Notes under the pieces: generated by a model | Told to the model about the DNA's origin: nothing | Databases searched by the model: none | Seen by the model: the letters and a program-made list of their open reading frames with translations, nothing else | Shown here: piece by piece, positions 17,173-25,206 of the stretch | Numbering within the stretch: the first letter of the stretch is position 1 | Layout of the letters: every line of letters starts with the position of its first letter | Assembly: GCA_019115145.1 (NCBI GenBank) | Contig: DXED01000043.1 | Coordinates: 1 to 64,000 of the forward strand | Length of the DNA stretch: 64,000 nucleotides | Direction: 5' to 3' | Source: Claveliimonas intestinigallinarum | GTDB lineage: Bacteria; Bacillota; Clostridia; Lachnospirales; Lachnospiraceae | Program-made: the position numbers and the translations under genes

Positions 17173-17229
17173 GAAGCCCCCTGTGTGAGAGACGCTGCAA
17201 AAGATAATGCCTCTCACGCAGGGAGCTTC
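17173..17229. repeat. Long imperfect inverted repeat
   Basis: Two 19-base arms, GAAGCCCCCTGTGTGAGAG and CTCTCACGCAGGGAGCTTC, pair with one mismatch and one G-U, around a 19-base loop. It sits between a small open frame and the convergent apbE gene. It could act as a terminator, an mRNA-stabilising hairpin or a dispersed repeat; no T tract follows on either strand. Confidence 0.6.
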
Positions 17230-17239
17230 TGTATTCACT

Positions 17240-17259
17240 GCCCCGCACGAGGGGCTTTT
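17240..17259 (+). terminator. Short terminator-like hairpin before convergent apbE
   Basis: GCCCC / GGGGC stem with a 6-base loop, followed by TTTTC on the plus strand, immediately next to the apbE stop codon. It would end rightward transcription before apbE. Confidence 0.5.
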
Positions 17260-18246
17260 CTATTTCTGGAAATTGTTTGAGTAGGTGATCTGGTTGTCTA
17301 TGTCCACGAACACAGCCTCCACATTATCAAGCTGATTGACAAGGGACAGCCCTTTCTCCGGCCCCAGCAAAAAGCAGGTGGTGCTCAGTGCATCCGCGGT
17401 GAGAGAGGAGTCCGTGATGATGGACACGCTGGCCAGGCCGTTGTTGCAGGGATACCCGGAAGCCGGATCCAGAATATGGTGATACAGGGTGCCGTCCTTC
17501 TCAAAATACCGCTGGTAGGTGCCCGACGTGACGATGGATTTGTCATCGATCCGGACAGAGGTGAGAGGGATACCGCTCTCGTCAAAGGGCTTCTGTATGC
17601 CGATGTGGAAGGGGGAGCCGTCCGGCTTGTCCCCTACTGCCAGCACATTTCCTCCCAGGTTGATGAGGGCGTGGTGGACACCTTCCCCCTTCAGGTAATC
17701 CTTCAGCCTGTCGGCTATGTATCCCTTGGCAACGGCGCCCAGATCCAGAGCGGCAGCCGGATCCTGCAGGGTGACGGTGTTGCCCTCCACCACTACCTTT
17801 TTGTAGTCCACGTGGGTCAGTGCCGCGGCGATGGCAGCCGTGTCCGGCGGGGCCGGATCCTCGGACTTGAAATCCCACAGACTGGACACAGCGCCGATGG
17901 TGATGTCAAAGGCCCCGTTCGACAGCTTGCCGTAGTAGAGTCCCTTTTTGATCAGGGTGGCCGTGTCCGGGGACACCTCCACCGGGTTGCCCTGGGCGCT
18001 GTTGATCATGGAGACCTCGCTCTCCCCGTTAGTCCGGGAGAACATGACGTCATATTTCTGACAGAGCTTCTGGCATCCGTCCAGAATATCCTGATCTCTT
18101 GAGTCGTAGATCTGTACGGAGATCACGCTGTCAAAAAGGGTATCCGTGTATGTCATAGGCCCGGAGGAGACTGCCGCGCAGCCGGATGCCAAAAAGACAG
18201 AGACTGCGGCGGCTCCCGCCAGGAACCGTATCTTTCGTAATTTCAT
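17260..18246 (-). CDS. apbE: ApbE-type FAD:protein FMN transferase (lipoprotein)
   Basis: A 328-residue lipoprotein exported to the outer face of the membrane. It transfers FMN from FAD to a Thr in target proteins such as RnfG and RnfD. The N-terminus is a lipoprotein signal (LASGCAAVS lipobox). Family motifs are visible: TYTDTLFDSVISV, GLYYGKLSNGAFDITIG, LDLGAVAKGYIADR, LINLGGNVLAVG, HHILDPASGYPCNNG and TADALSTTCFLLG. A longer open frame starts at 18327, but GAGGTGG precedes the ATG at 18246 and the signal peptide begins there. It sits 1.5 kb from rnfB, so RnfG and RnfD encoded here are the obvious substrates. Confidence 0.95.
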   Translation of the reverse strand: MKLRKIRFLAGAAAVSVFLASGCAAVSSGPMTYTDTLFDSVISVQIYDSRDQDILDGCQKLCQKYDVMFSRTNGESEVSMINSAQGNPVEVSPDTATLIKKGLYYGKLSNGAFDITIGAVSSLWDFKSEDPAPPDTAAIAAALTHVDYKKVVVEGNTVTLQDPAAALDLGAVAKGYIADRLKDYLKGEGVHHALINLGGNVLAVGDKPDGSPFHIGIQKPFDESGIPLTSVRIDDKSIVTSGTYQRYFEKDGTLYHHILDPASGYPCNNGLASVSIITDSSLTADALSTTCFLLGPEKGLSLVNQLDNVEAVFVDIDNQITYSNNFQK

Positions 18247-18278
18247 AATTTTCCACCTCGTCTGTAAAATCGCGCCAA

Positions 18279-18296
18279 ATTGCGCTTTTGCGCAAT
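18279..18296. promoter_or_regulatory. Inverted repeat in the apbE leader
   Basis: Perfect 7-bp arms (ATTGCGC / GCGCAAT) around TTTT, just downstream of the apbE -10. It could be an operator or a leader hairpin; only the symmetry is seen. Confidence 0.4.
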
Positions 18297-18297
18297 C

Positions 18298-18327
18298 ATT
18301 ATACCATAGCCACGGCAGGGGCCGCAA
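18298..18327 (-). promoter_or_regulatory. Candidate SigA promoter for apbE
   Basis: On the minus strand TTGCGG and TATAAT (preceded by TGG) with an 18-base spacer, about 50 bases upstream of the apbE start. Confidence 0.6.
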
Positions 18328-18339
18328 CTGCTACCATAC

Positions 18340-18360
18340 CCGAACATGCATCCGAACATG
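18340..18360. repeat. Direct repeat CCGAACATG x2
   Basis: CCGAACATG occurs at 18340-18348 and 18352-18360, a 12-base period, between the divergent apbE and NusG_II promoters and touching the -35 of the latter. The position suits a regulator site; no regulator is identified. Confidence 0.4.
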
Positions 18361-18363
18361 TGG

Positions 18364-18392
18364 TTGCACATCCCAAAACGATATGGTAGAAT
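18364..18392 (+). promoter_or_regulatory. Candidate SigA promoter for the NusG_II-Gx genes
   Basis: TTGCAC and TAGAAT with a 17-base spacer, about 40 bases before the NusG_II gene. Confidence 0.6.
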
Positions 18393-18431
18393 AGCAGATA
18401 TAGTATTTAAGAGAAAGCGAAAGCAGTCATC

Positions 18432-18803
18432 ATGAAAAAACATCTGAAGATAAAAGATATCATACTGGTCGTACTGATCCTTCTCGTGGCGGGGGGAGCC
18501 TGGCTTCTCCACGAGGTGCTGAAGGATGCGGGCAGCGGTGTGGCCGTGATCCGCGTGAACGGCGAGATCGAAGGCACCTACCCCTTGAGCGAGGACAGAG
18601 AGATCTCCGTCAACGGAGGGACCAACATTCTCCGGATCAGGAACGGAAAGGCCAAGATGATCGAGGCGGATTGTCCGGACCAGCTCTGTGTGAATCAGAG
18701 GGCCGTGTCCGCGGACAACGAGAGCATCATCTGTCTGCCAAATAAGGTGATCGTGGAGATCCAGTCCAGGCAGGAGAGCGAATACGATGCCGTCACGAAT
18801 TAG
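18432..18803 (+). CDS. NusG domain II-containing membrane-anchored protein
   Basis: A 123-residue protein with one N-terminal membrane helix (about 10-27) and an extracytoplasmic beta domain of the NusG_II type. Motifs VIRVNGEIEGTYPL, NILRIRNGKAKMIEADCPDQLC and IICLPNKVIVEI are characteristic, with two conserved Cys (DCPDQLC). Its exact role is unknown, but it is repeatedly found beside ApbE and the Gx-transporter gene in anaerobes, as here; a link to flavinylated redox proteins is an inference. The next gene begins within 12 bases. Confidence 0.88.
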   Translation: MKKHLKIKDIILVVLILLVAGGAWLLHEVLKDAGSGVAVIRVNGEIEGTYPLSEDREISVNGGTNILRIRNGKAKMIEADCPDQLCVNQRAVSADNESIICLPNKVIVEIQSRQESEYDAVTN

Positions 18804-18815
18804 GAGGTGCTGCCC

Positions 18816-19310
18816 TTGAAGACGAGAGTTGCCTATTTCGGAGTCTTCACAGCGCTGGCACTGATTTTCAGCTATGTGGAGTCCCTGATACCATTTCAGA
18901 TCGGTATCCCCGGAGTGAAGCTGGGACTTGCCAATCTGATCATAGTGATCGCACTTTACAAGATGAGCCTCAGAGAGGCTTATCTTTTGTCTGTAACAAG
19001 AGTTGTCCTGGCTGGATTTATTTTCGGGAACTTGTTCAGCATCCTCTACAGTCTTGCCGGCGCGCTCCTCAGCCTGACTGTCATGGCCCTTCTGAAAAGG
19101 AACGGCGGCTTCAGCATACTTGGAGTCAGCATCGGCGGCGGCGTCATGCACAACGTGGGGCAGCTCATAGTGGCCATGTTTGTCGTCCAGACCTTCAGCG
19201 TGTCCTACTATATTCCGGTCCTTCTCGTGGCCGGACTGCTCACAGGACTTTTCATCGGCATCGCCGCTGACGCCATGCTGATGAGGCTGAGAGGCATCAC
19301 ATTGAAATGA
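18816..19310 (+). CDS. Gx transporter family / heptaprenyl diphosphate synthase component I-like protein
   Basis: A 164-residue membrane protein with five or six helices, resembling ECF-type substrate-binding (S) components and the family called heptaprenyl diphosphate synthase component I. It begins KTRVAYFGVFTALALIFS and has PGVKLGLANLI and GGVMHNVGQLIVA segments. I choose the TTG at 18816 because AGGAGG at 18802-18807 has the right spacing; a GTG at 18807 overlaps that site. It accompanies NusG_II and ApbE genes in many Clostridia; the transported molecule is not known to me. Confidence 0.82.
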   Translation: MKTRVAYFGVFTALALIFSYVESLIPFQIGIPGVKLGLANLIIVIALYKMSLREAYLLSVTRVVLAGFIFGNLFSILYSLAGALLSLTVMALLKRNGGFSILGVSIGGGVMHNVGQLIVAMFVVQTFSVSYYIPVLLVAGLLTGLFIGIAADAMLMRLRGITLK

Positions 19311-19326
19311 AAAGGAGTTAGATGAT

Positions 19327-19941
19327 ATGATTTCATATATACGGGGCGAGCTTGCCGCTGTGGAAGAGGACAGGGTCGTGGTGGAGGCCGGAGGCGTCGG
19401 GTACGGTATCTTCATGTCCGGCAGCGCCATAGGCCGGCTTCCCTCTGTCGGCAGCCAGGTAAAGATCCACACCTATTTCAGCGTGAAGGAGGACAGCATG
19501 CAGCTGTTCGGTTTCCTCACAAGAGACGATCTGGAGGTGTTCCGGCTCGTCATAGGGGTCAGCGGCATCGGCCCCAAGGGAGGGCTGAACATTCTATCGC
19601 AGCTCACGCCGGATGAGCTGCGCTTTGCTGTGTTCTCCGGCGATGTGAAGGCCATCTCAGCCGCGCCCGGCATCGGAAAGAAGACCGCTGAGAAGCTGAT
19701 CCTGGAGCTCAAAGACAAGCTGAAGCTGGAGGACGCTCTGGGCCATTCCCAGGAGGCAGACAGCGTGGCCGGAACCGGCACTGTCCTGTCCGGATCCATC
19801 CAGAACGACGCGGTGCAGGCTCTTGTGGCTCTGGGCTATGGAAATACAGATGCCCTGAAGGCAGTGCGCCAGGTGGAGATCACAGAGGACATGCAGGTGG
19901 AGGACGTGCTGAAGAGGGCGCTGAAATTAATGATGTTCTAA
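19327..19941 (+). CDS. ruvA: Holliday junction branch migration protein RuvA
   Basis: A 204-residue protein that binds Holliday junctions as a tetramer and loads the RuvB motor. The N-terminal OB domain starts MISYIRGELAAVEED; the middle helix-hairpin-helix domain holds GVSGIGPKGGLNIL and APGIGKKTAEKLILELKDK; the C-terminal RuvB-binding domain (from about 155) follows a flexible Gly/Ser linker. It lies 15 bases before ruvB, the usual pair. Confidence 0.97.
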   Translation: MISYIRGELAAVEEDRVVVEAGGVGYGIFMSGSAIGRLPSVGSQVKIHTYFSVKEDSMQLFGFLTRDDLEVFRLVIGVSGIGPKGGLNILSQLTPDELRFAVFSGDVKAISAAPGIGKKTAEKLILELKDKLKLEDALGHSQEADSVAGTGTVLSGSIQNDAVQALVALGYGNTDALKAVRQVEITEDMQVEDVLKRALKLMMF

Positions 19942-19956
19942 AAGCAGGTAGAAGAC

Positions 19957-20964
19957 ATGACACGAAGAATTATCACAACAGAAAATCTGGAAGAAGATGT
20001 TAAGATAGAAAACAGTCTCCGGCCCCAGTATTTGAAGGATTACATTGGCCAGGAGAAGGCAAAGGCCACACTGAAGATCTATATCGAGGCTGCAAAGGCC
20101 AGGGGGGAGGCGCTGGACCACGTGCTCTTTTACGGCCCGCCTGGCCTTGGAAAGACGACTCTGGCAGGTATTATCGCCAATGAGATGAACGTTCATCTGA
20201 AGGTCACCTCCGGACCGGCCATTGAGAAGCCGGGGGAGATGGCCGCCATTTTGAACAATCTCCAGGAGGGGGATGTGCTTTTTGTGGATGAAATCCACAG
20301 ACTGAACCGGCAGGTGGAGGAGGTGCTTTACCCGGCCATGGAGGACTACGCCATCGACATTGTCATCGGCAAAGGCGCGGGAGCCAGGTCGATCCGCCTG
20401 GACCTCCCCAAATTCACCCTCGTGGGAGCCACCACAAGGGCAGGCATGCTGACTGCCCCCTTGAGGGACCGCTTCGGGGTAGTCCACCACCTGGAATTTT
20501 ACACGGTGTCGGAGCTGAAGACCATTATCATGAACTCCGCCTCTGTGCTGGGGGTGGAGATCGATGAGGCGGGAGCCATGGAGCTGGCCAGACGTTCCAG
20601 GGGGACGCCCCGTCTTGCCAACCGGCTTCTCAAGCGGGTGAGAGATTTTGCCCAGGTGAAATACGACGGCGTCATCACAAAGGAGGTAGCGGACTTTGCG
20701 CTGGACCTTCTGGACGTGGACAAGTACGGTCTGGACCATATTGACAGGAACATCCTTCTCACCATGATCGAGAAGTTCCAGGGCGGTCCGGTGGGCCTTG
20801 ACACACTGGCTGCCTCCATTGGGGAGGACGCGGGCACCATCGAGGATGTGTACGAGCCCTATCTCCTGAAGAACGGCTTTATACAGCGGACGCCAAGAGG
20901 GCGTGTGGTGACGGCCCTCAGCTATGAGCATCTGGGAATTTCACCTGAAAATATCGAAAAATAG
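19957..20964 (+). CDS. ruvB: Holliday junction branch migration helicase RuvB
   Basis: A 335-residue AAA+ ATPase driving branch migration. Walker A GPPGLGKTT (about 62-70), Walker B LFVDEIHR (about 107-114), sensor 1 VGATTRAG and sensor 2 RGTPRLANRLL are present, with the C-terminal winged helix ending in TPRGRVVT. Length and order with ruvA are standard. A zapA promoter begins at its stop codon. Confidence 0.98.
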   Translation: MTRRIITTENLEEDVKIENSLRPQYLKDYIGQEKAKATLKIYIEAAKARGEALDHVLFYGPPGLGKTTLAGIIANEMNVHLKVTSGPAIEKPGEMAAILNNLQEGDVLFVDEIHRLNRQVEEVLYPAMEDYAIDIVIGKGAGARSIRLDLPKFTLVGATTRAGMLTAPLRDRFGVVHHLEFYTVSELKTIIMNSASVLGVEIDEAGAMELARRSRGTPRLANRLLKRVRDFAQVKYDGVITKEVADFALDLLDVDKYGLDHIDRNILLTMIEKFQGGPVGLDTLAASIGEDAGTIEDVYEPYLLKNGFIQRTPRGRVVTALSYEHLGISPENIEK

Positions 20965-20993
20965 TTGGTTTTTATATGTAAATAGTTTATAAT
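20965..20993 (+). promoter_or_regulatory. Candidate SigA promoter for zapA
   Basis: TTGGTT and TATAAT with a 17-base spacer immediately after the ruvB stop and about 40 bases before zapA. Confidence 0.6.
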
Positions 20994-21031
20994 GAATTGC
21001 AGGATAAACGTAAAAGGGCGGGAGGTCATTT

Positions 21032-21445
21032 ATGGCATCATCAAAAAATTATACGGAAGTTCTCATAGGGGGCAAGGTATTCACATTGAGTGGATTTGAA
21101 AGCGAAGAGTATCTGCAGAGAGTGTCCACCTATCTGAACCATAAATTGGAAGAGTGTACGAACAGCGAGGGATACCGCAAGCAGAGCGCCGAGACCAGGA
21201 GCATCCTTCTCGCGCTGAACATTGCCGATGATTACTTCAAGGCAAAGAAGCAGGGCGGCACGCTGGAGAGCGATATCGAGGCAAAGGACAAAGAGATGTA
21301 CGATCTGAAGCACGAGCTCATCTCCGTGCAGATTAAACTGGAGAACGCGGAGAAGACTCTGGATCGGATGAAGGAGGAGAACAGAGAGCTTCAGATGAAG
21401 ATCGTCAAACTGGAAACAGAGATGAAGAACAATCAGAAAAAATAG
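21032..21445 (+). CDS. zapA: Cell division protein ZapA
   Basis: A 137-residue protein that bundles FtsZ filaments at midcell. The N-terminal globular domain (TEVLIGGKVFTLSGFESEEY region, about 1-45) is followed by helices and a long coiled coil from about residue 75 to the end, rich in Glu and Lys. The coiled coil is longer than in short ZapA proteins, as is common in Lachnospiraceae. It has its own promoter and terminator. GGGAGGTC upstream is the ribosome binding site. Confidence 0.88.
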   Translation: MASSKNYTEVLIGGKVFTLSGFESEEYLQRVSTYLNHKLEECTNSEGYRKQSAETRSILLALNIADDYFKAKKQGGTLESDIEAKDKEMYDLKHELISVQIKLENAEKTLDRMKEENRELQMKIVKLETEMKNNQKK

Positions 21446-21467
21446 GCTGTCATGGGACAGCCTTTTT
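21444..21467 (+). terminator. Intrinsic terminator after zapA
   Basis: AGGCTGT / ACAGCCT, 7-bp stem with a 6-base loop, followed by five T. The stem begins at the zapA stop codon. Confidence 0.75.
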
Positions 21468-21499
21468 AAATGGCGGATAAAAAGAGAGGAGGGACAGCT

Positions 21500-23722
21500 A
21501 TGACGCATCCGAACCGATCGAAAAAAAGAGAACCCGGGCAGAAGGGCGGGCCTGTGGAAATCCTGGCTCCGGCCGGTTCTCTGGACATACTGAAGTGCGC
21601 CTTCGAGGCGGGGGCTGACGCGGTCTACGCGGGAGGCTCCTGCTTTGGAGCCAGGGCCTTTGCCACCAATTTTACCCAGGAGGAGCTCATGGAGGGGATT
21701 GACTATGCCCATATCCACGGGAAAAAGCTCTATCTGACGGTCAACACGCTGGTCAAGGAGAGAGAATTTGACCGGCTCTACCACTACCTTCTCCCCTTTT
21801 ACCGGCAGGGGCTGGACGCGGTTATTGTCCAGGACATGGGAGTGATGGAATTTATAAGAGAAGAATTCCCCCTTCTTCCCATCCATGCCAGCACCCAGAT
21901 GACTGTGACGAGCTCGGTCAGCGCATCCTTTCTTGAGGAGAGGGGCGTCACAAGGGTGGTCCCGGCAAGGGAGCTGTCTCTTGGGGAGATACGCCGGATC
22001 GCTGAGGGGACGGACCTGGAGATCGAGTGCTTTGTACACGGAGCCCTGTGCTACTGCTATTCCGGTCGCTGCCTCATGAGCAGCATGATCGGCGGCCGGA
22101 GCGGAAACCGGGGCCAGTGCGCCCAGCCCTGCCGTCTCCCCTGGAAGGCGGAGCAGGCAAAGAAGGAGCAGGATCTCTTAAGCCTGAAGGATCTTTGCGC
22201 CATCGAACTGATCCCGGAGCTGATCCGGGCCGGCATCACGTCCTTTAAGATCGAGGGCCGGATGAAGCAGCCCTCCTACGTGGAGACGGTCACCGCCATG
22301 TACCGCAGGTACACGGACCTCTGGGCTGCCCTAAACGGGGACAGGGAGCGCTTCCAGGTGTCGCGGGAGGACAAAAGAGCCCTCATGGAGGCCTACACGC
22401 GCCGGGGCTACACGGACGGCTACTACACCCGCCACAACGGCAGGGAGATGCTGTCCCTGAGCCGTCCTGAGCCGGCGCAGGCGCAGAGGGAAGCTTCCCC
22501 CAAAAAGGGGAGAGAAAGACAATTGCAGGAAAAAATTAATGGGAAATTAATACTTTCCCCCGGAAAAAGTGCTACACTTACTTTATCTTCCGGCCCTGAC
22601 GGAGAGATGACGAAGGTGACTGTCACAGGAGACACAGTGCAGGAGGCCCAGAGCAGGCCTTTAGCCAGGGAGCAGATCCTGAAGCAGCTCCGGAAGACAG
22701 GAAATACAGAATTCGTCTTTCAAAATCTGGAGATCTGCACAGAGGGAGACGTTTTTCTGCCTCTCCAGGCTCTCAACGCACTCCGGCGGGCGGGACTGGA
22801 AAAACTGAGTGACAGCATCACCGGCAGGTTCCGCAGGCCTGGTGGGACAGCAGCGGGGCTTTCAAATAAACCGGCTCTCTCCATCGGTAAGTCCCGGCAG
22901 GACAGGTCTCTGGGAGAAATTCCCCTCTTTGTCTCTGCCATGTCCGCGGAGCAGGCCATGTCCGCCCTTGCCTTCCCAGCCGTGAAAAGGATCTATCTTT
23001 CCGATACAGCCTGGGCCCGGGGAGAGGCGGATGAGTTCCTTGCGAAGGCCCGGCAGCGTCAGGTGGAGGTGTATGCCTCCATGGCGGAGATCTGCCGCCG
23101 TGAGGCGGAAGATTTCTACAGCAGAAATCTGGAGGCTATGGCCCGGGATTTTGACGGGGCTATGGTGAAAAATCTGGAAAGCCTTCTGCTTTTGAAAAGA
23201 GCGGGCTTTTCAAAGCCTGTGGATACCGGGGCTTCCGCCTACGCCTGGAACCGGAGAGCAGCCGCGTTCTGGAAGGAGCTGGGAGCCGGCTTTCTGGAGG
23301 CGCCCCTTGAGCTGAACGCCCAGGAGCTGAAGAGCCTGGAGGAAAGCCGGATGCTCCTGCCTGTGTACGGCTATCTCCCGGTCATGGTCAGCGCCGGCTG
23401 CATACGCAAGCACACAAAGGGATGTACCGGGAAGGCGGGCTGGACATCCATGACAGACCGGTACCACAAGAAATTTATGGTGCGCAGTGAGTGCCTTTAC
23501 TGTTATAATGTGATATATAACACAGACCCTCTTGTGCTTTTGGGCCAGAAGGAGGAGATTGAGTCTCTGGCGCCGGCGGCTCTCCTGTGCGGATTTACGT
23601 GGGAGAGCAAGGAGAAGACAAGAGAGGTGCTGGAGCAGTTCCGGAAGTGGCTTTCCACAGAGGAAACGCCCCGGTGGGAGGGCGGCTTTACACGGGGCCA
23701 TTTTAAAAGGGGAGTAAAGTAG
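21500..23722 (+). CDS. Peptidase U32 family protein with DUF3656
   Basis: A 740-residue protein. The N-terminal part (about 15-260) is the U32 domain: ILAPAGSLDILKCAFEAGADAVYAGG, then the Cys-rich signature around CFVHGALCYCYSGRCLMSS and GQCAQPCRLPW, which supplies cluster-binding Cys in characterised relatives. A DUF3656-like middle region and a C-terminal U32-like part with more Cys (TKGCTGK, RSECLYCYNVIYN) follow. Well-studied U32 members (RlhA, TrhP) hydroxylate 23S rRNA or tRNA rather than cut protein, so an RNA-modifying role is plausible. An ATG at 21470 is in frame, but GAGGAGGG at 21487-21493 points to 21500. Confidence 0.85.
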   Translation: MTHPNRSKKREPGQKGGPVEILAPAGSLDILKCAFEAGADAVYAGGSCFGARAFATNFTQEELMEGIDYAHIHGKKLYLTVNTLVKEREFDRLYHYLLPFYRQGLDAVIVQDMGVMEFIREEFPLLPIHASTQMTVTSSVSASFLEERGVTRVVPARELSLGEIRRIAEGTDLEIECFVHGALCYCYSGRCLMSSMIGGRSGNRGQCAQPCRLPWKAEQAKKEQDLLSLKDLCAIELIPELIRAGITSFKIEGRMKQPSYVETVTAMYRRYTDLWAALNGDRERFQVSREDKRALMEAYTRRGYTDGYYTRHNGREMLSLSRPEPAQAQREASPKKGRERQLQEKINGKLILSPGKSATLTLSSGPDGEMTKVTVTGDTVQEAQSRPLAREQILKQLRKTGNTEFVFQNLEICTEGDVFLPLQALNALRRAGLEKLSDSITGRFRRPGGTAAGLSNKPALSIGKSRQDRSLGEIPLFVSAMSAEQAMSALAFPAVKRIYLSDTAWARGEADEFLAKARQRQVEVYASMAEICRREAEDFYSRNLEAMARDFDGAMVKNLESLLLLKRAGFSKPVDTGASAYAWNRRAAAFWKELGAGFLEAPLELNAQELKSLEESRMLLPVYGYLPVMVSAGCIRKHTKGCTGKAGWTSMTDRYHKKFMVRSECLYCYNVIYNTDPLVLLGQKEEIESLAPAALLCGFTWESKEKTREVLEQFRKWLSTEETPRWEGGFTRGHFKRGVK

Positions 23723-23730
23723 GTGAAACT

Positions 23731-25206
23731 TTGGTAAATATTATAGTAGAGCTTTCGAAATATCTCATCATCATACTGATCATCATGTACACATACCTGT
23801 GCTTCACGATATTCGGCTATCACGATATGCAGAGGAAGCAGGCCATGCTGCGCAGACAGAATGTCCTTATGTTCCTCTTCCATCTGATCGCCTTCCTTGT
23901 GCTGTATCTGGAGATGGATGACATACGGATAGCGGGGCTGTACCTTGCCCAGGTGGTGCTCTTTGGGCTGACGATCCTTCTGTACACGAAGATCTATCCG
24001 AGAGTGTCACGGCTTGTGGTCAACAATATGTGTATGCTCCTGTGTGTCGGCCTCGTGATGCTGACACGGCTGGACTACGGCACCGCCATGCGGCAGTTTG
24101 TCTTTGCGGCTGCGGGCATTGCCCTGAGCCTTGTGGTACCTGTCATTATCCGAAAGGTGAAGGGCCTGGCGAAGCTTCGGAAGCTGTACGCCATCGCCGG
24201 TATGGCGTCCCTCGCGGTCGTGGCGGTGCTGGGACAGGTGTCCTACGGCGCCAAGCTTGGCTTTTCCATCGGCGGCATCAGCATCCAGCCATCGGAGCTG
24301 GTGAAAATTATTTTCGTATTCTATGTGGCCGCCAGCCTGAAGGAGTCCACCCGGTTTAAGAATGTGGTGATCACCACCATGATCGCGGCCCTCCACGTAC
24401 TGATCCTTGTCATCTCCACAGATCTGGGAGCGGCCCTCATCATCTTTGTGGTGTATCTGGTCATGCTGTATGTGGCCACCAGGCAGCCCCTCTACATGCT
24501 GGCCGGGATCGGAGCGGGGGCCTGCGCCTCGGTGGCCGGGTATTACCTGTTCGCCCATGTGCGGACCCGCGTCAATGTGTGGAGAGACCCCTTTGGCACC
24601 TACGACAACGGAGGCTACCAGGTGGCCCAGTCGCTGTTTGCCATCGGTACCGGGAGCTGGTTCGGCATGGGGCTTTGTCAGGGCTCTCCGGAGAGCATCC
24701 CTGTGCGGGACTCGGACTTTATTTTCTCAGCCATCGCAGAGGAGCTTGGACTTGTCTTTGCCCTCTGTCTCATCCTTATATTTGTGAGCTGCTACATTAT
24801 GTTCCTGAACATTGCCATGCAGCTCCACAACCAGTTCTACAAGCTGGTGGCGCTGGGACTGGGAACCTGTTACATCTTTCAGGTGTTTCTGAATGTAGGC
24901 GGTGTGATCAAATTCATTCCGTCCACCGGCGTGACGCTGCCCCTTGTCAGCTACGGGGGGAGTTCCATGCTCAGCACGCTGATCATGTTTGCGATCATCC
25001 AGGGACTTTACATCTTAAGAGAGGACGAGGAAGAAAGCATTGAAAGAAGAAAAAAAGAACAGAAGCTACGAGCTCAGAAGAGAGGCAGAGCGCCAAAAGA
25101 AGCAGCAGGAAAAAGCCTCCATGAGCCGTCAGGGCAAAAAAGAGTTAAAACAGCGGGAAAAGAAAGAAAAAAAGAAAAAGCGGGAAGCAAACAAAGAGTT
25201 CGCTAG
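23731..25206 (+). CDS. FtsW/RodA/SpoVE-family peptidoglycan glycosyltransferase
   Basis: A 491-residue SEDS-family membrane protein that polymerises lipid II with a partner PBP. About ten helices span residues 5-425; family features are the Asp in STDLGAALIIF and the TGVTLPLVSYGGSS motif. It begins with TTG after AGGTG. The first 90 residues form extra helices before the core. The C-terminal 60 residues are a very basic tail (Lys/Arg/Glu), encoded by bases that also encode the N-terminus of the PBP in another frame. Which of RodA, FtsW or SpoVE it corresponds to cannot be told from sequence alone. Confidence 0.92.
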   Translation: MVNIIVELSKYLIIILIIMYTYLCFTIFGYHDMQRKQAMLRRQNVLMFLFHLIAFLVLYLEMDDIRIAGLYLAQVVLFGLTILLYTKIYPRVSRLVVNNMCMLLCVGLVMLTRLDYGTAMRQFVFAAAGIALSLVVPVIIRKVKGLAKLRKLYAIAGMASLAVVAVLGQVSYGAKLGFSIGGISIQPSELVKIIFVFYVAASLKESTRFKNVVITTMIAALHVLILVISTDLGAALIIFVVYLVMLYVATRQPLYMLAGIGAGACASVAGYYLFAHVRTRVNVWRDPFGTYDNGGYQVAQSLFAIGTGSWFGMGLCQGSPESIPVRDSDFIFSAIAEELGLVFALCLILIFVSCYIMFLNIAMQLHNQFYKLVALGLGTCYIFQVFLNVGGVIKFIPSTGVTLPLVSYGGSSMLSTLIMFAIIQGLYILREDEEESIERRKKEQKLRAQKRGRAPKEAAGKSLHEPSGQKRVKTAGKERKKEKAGSKQRVR

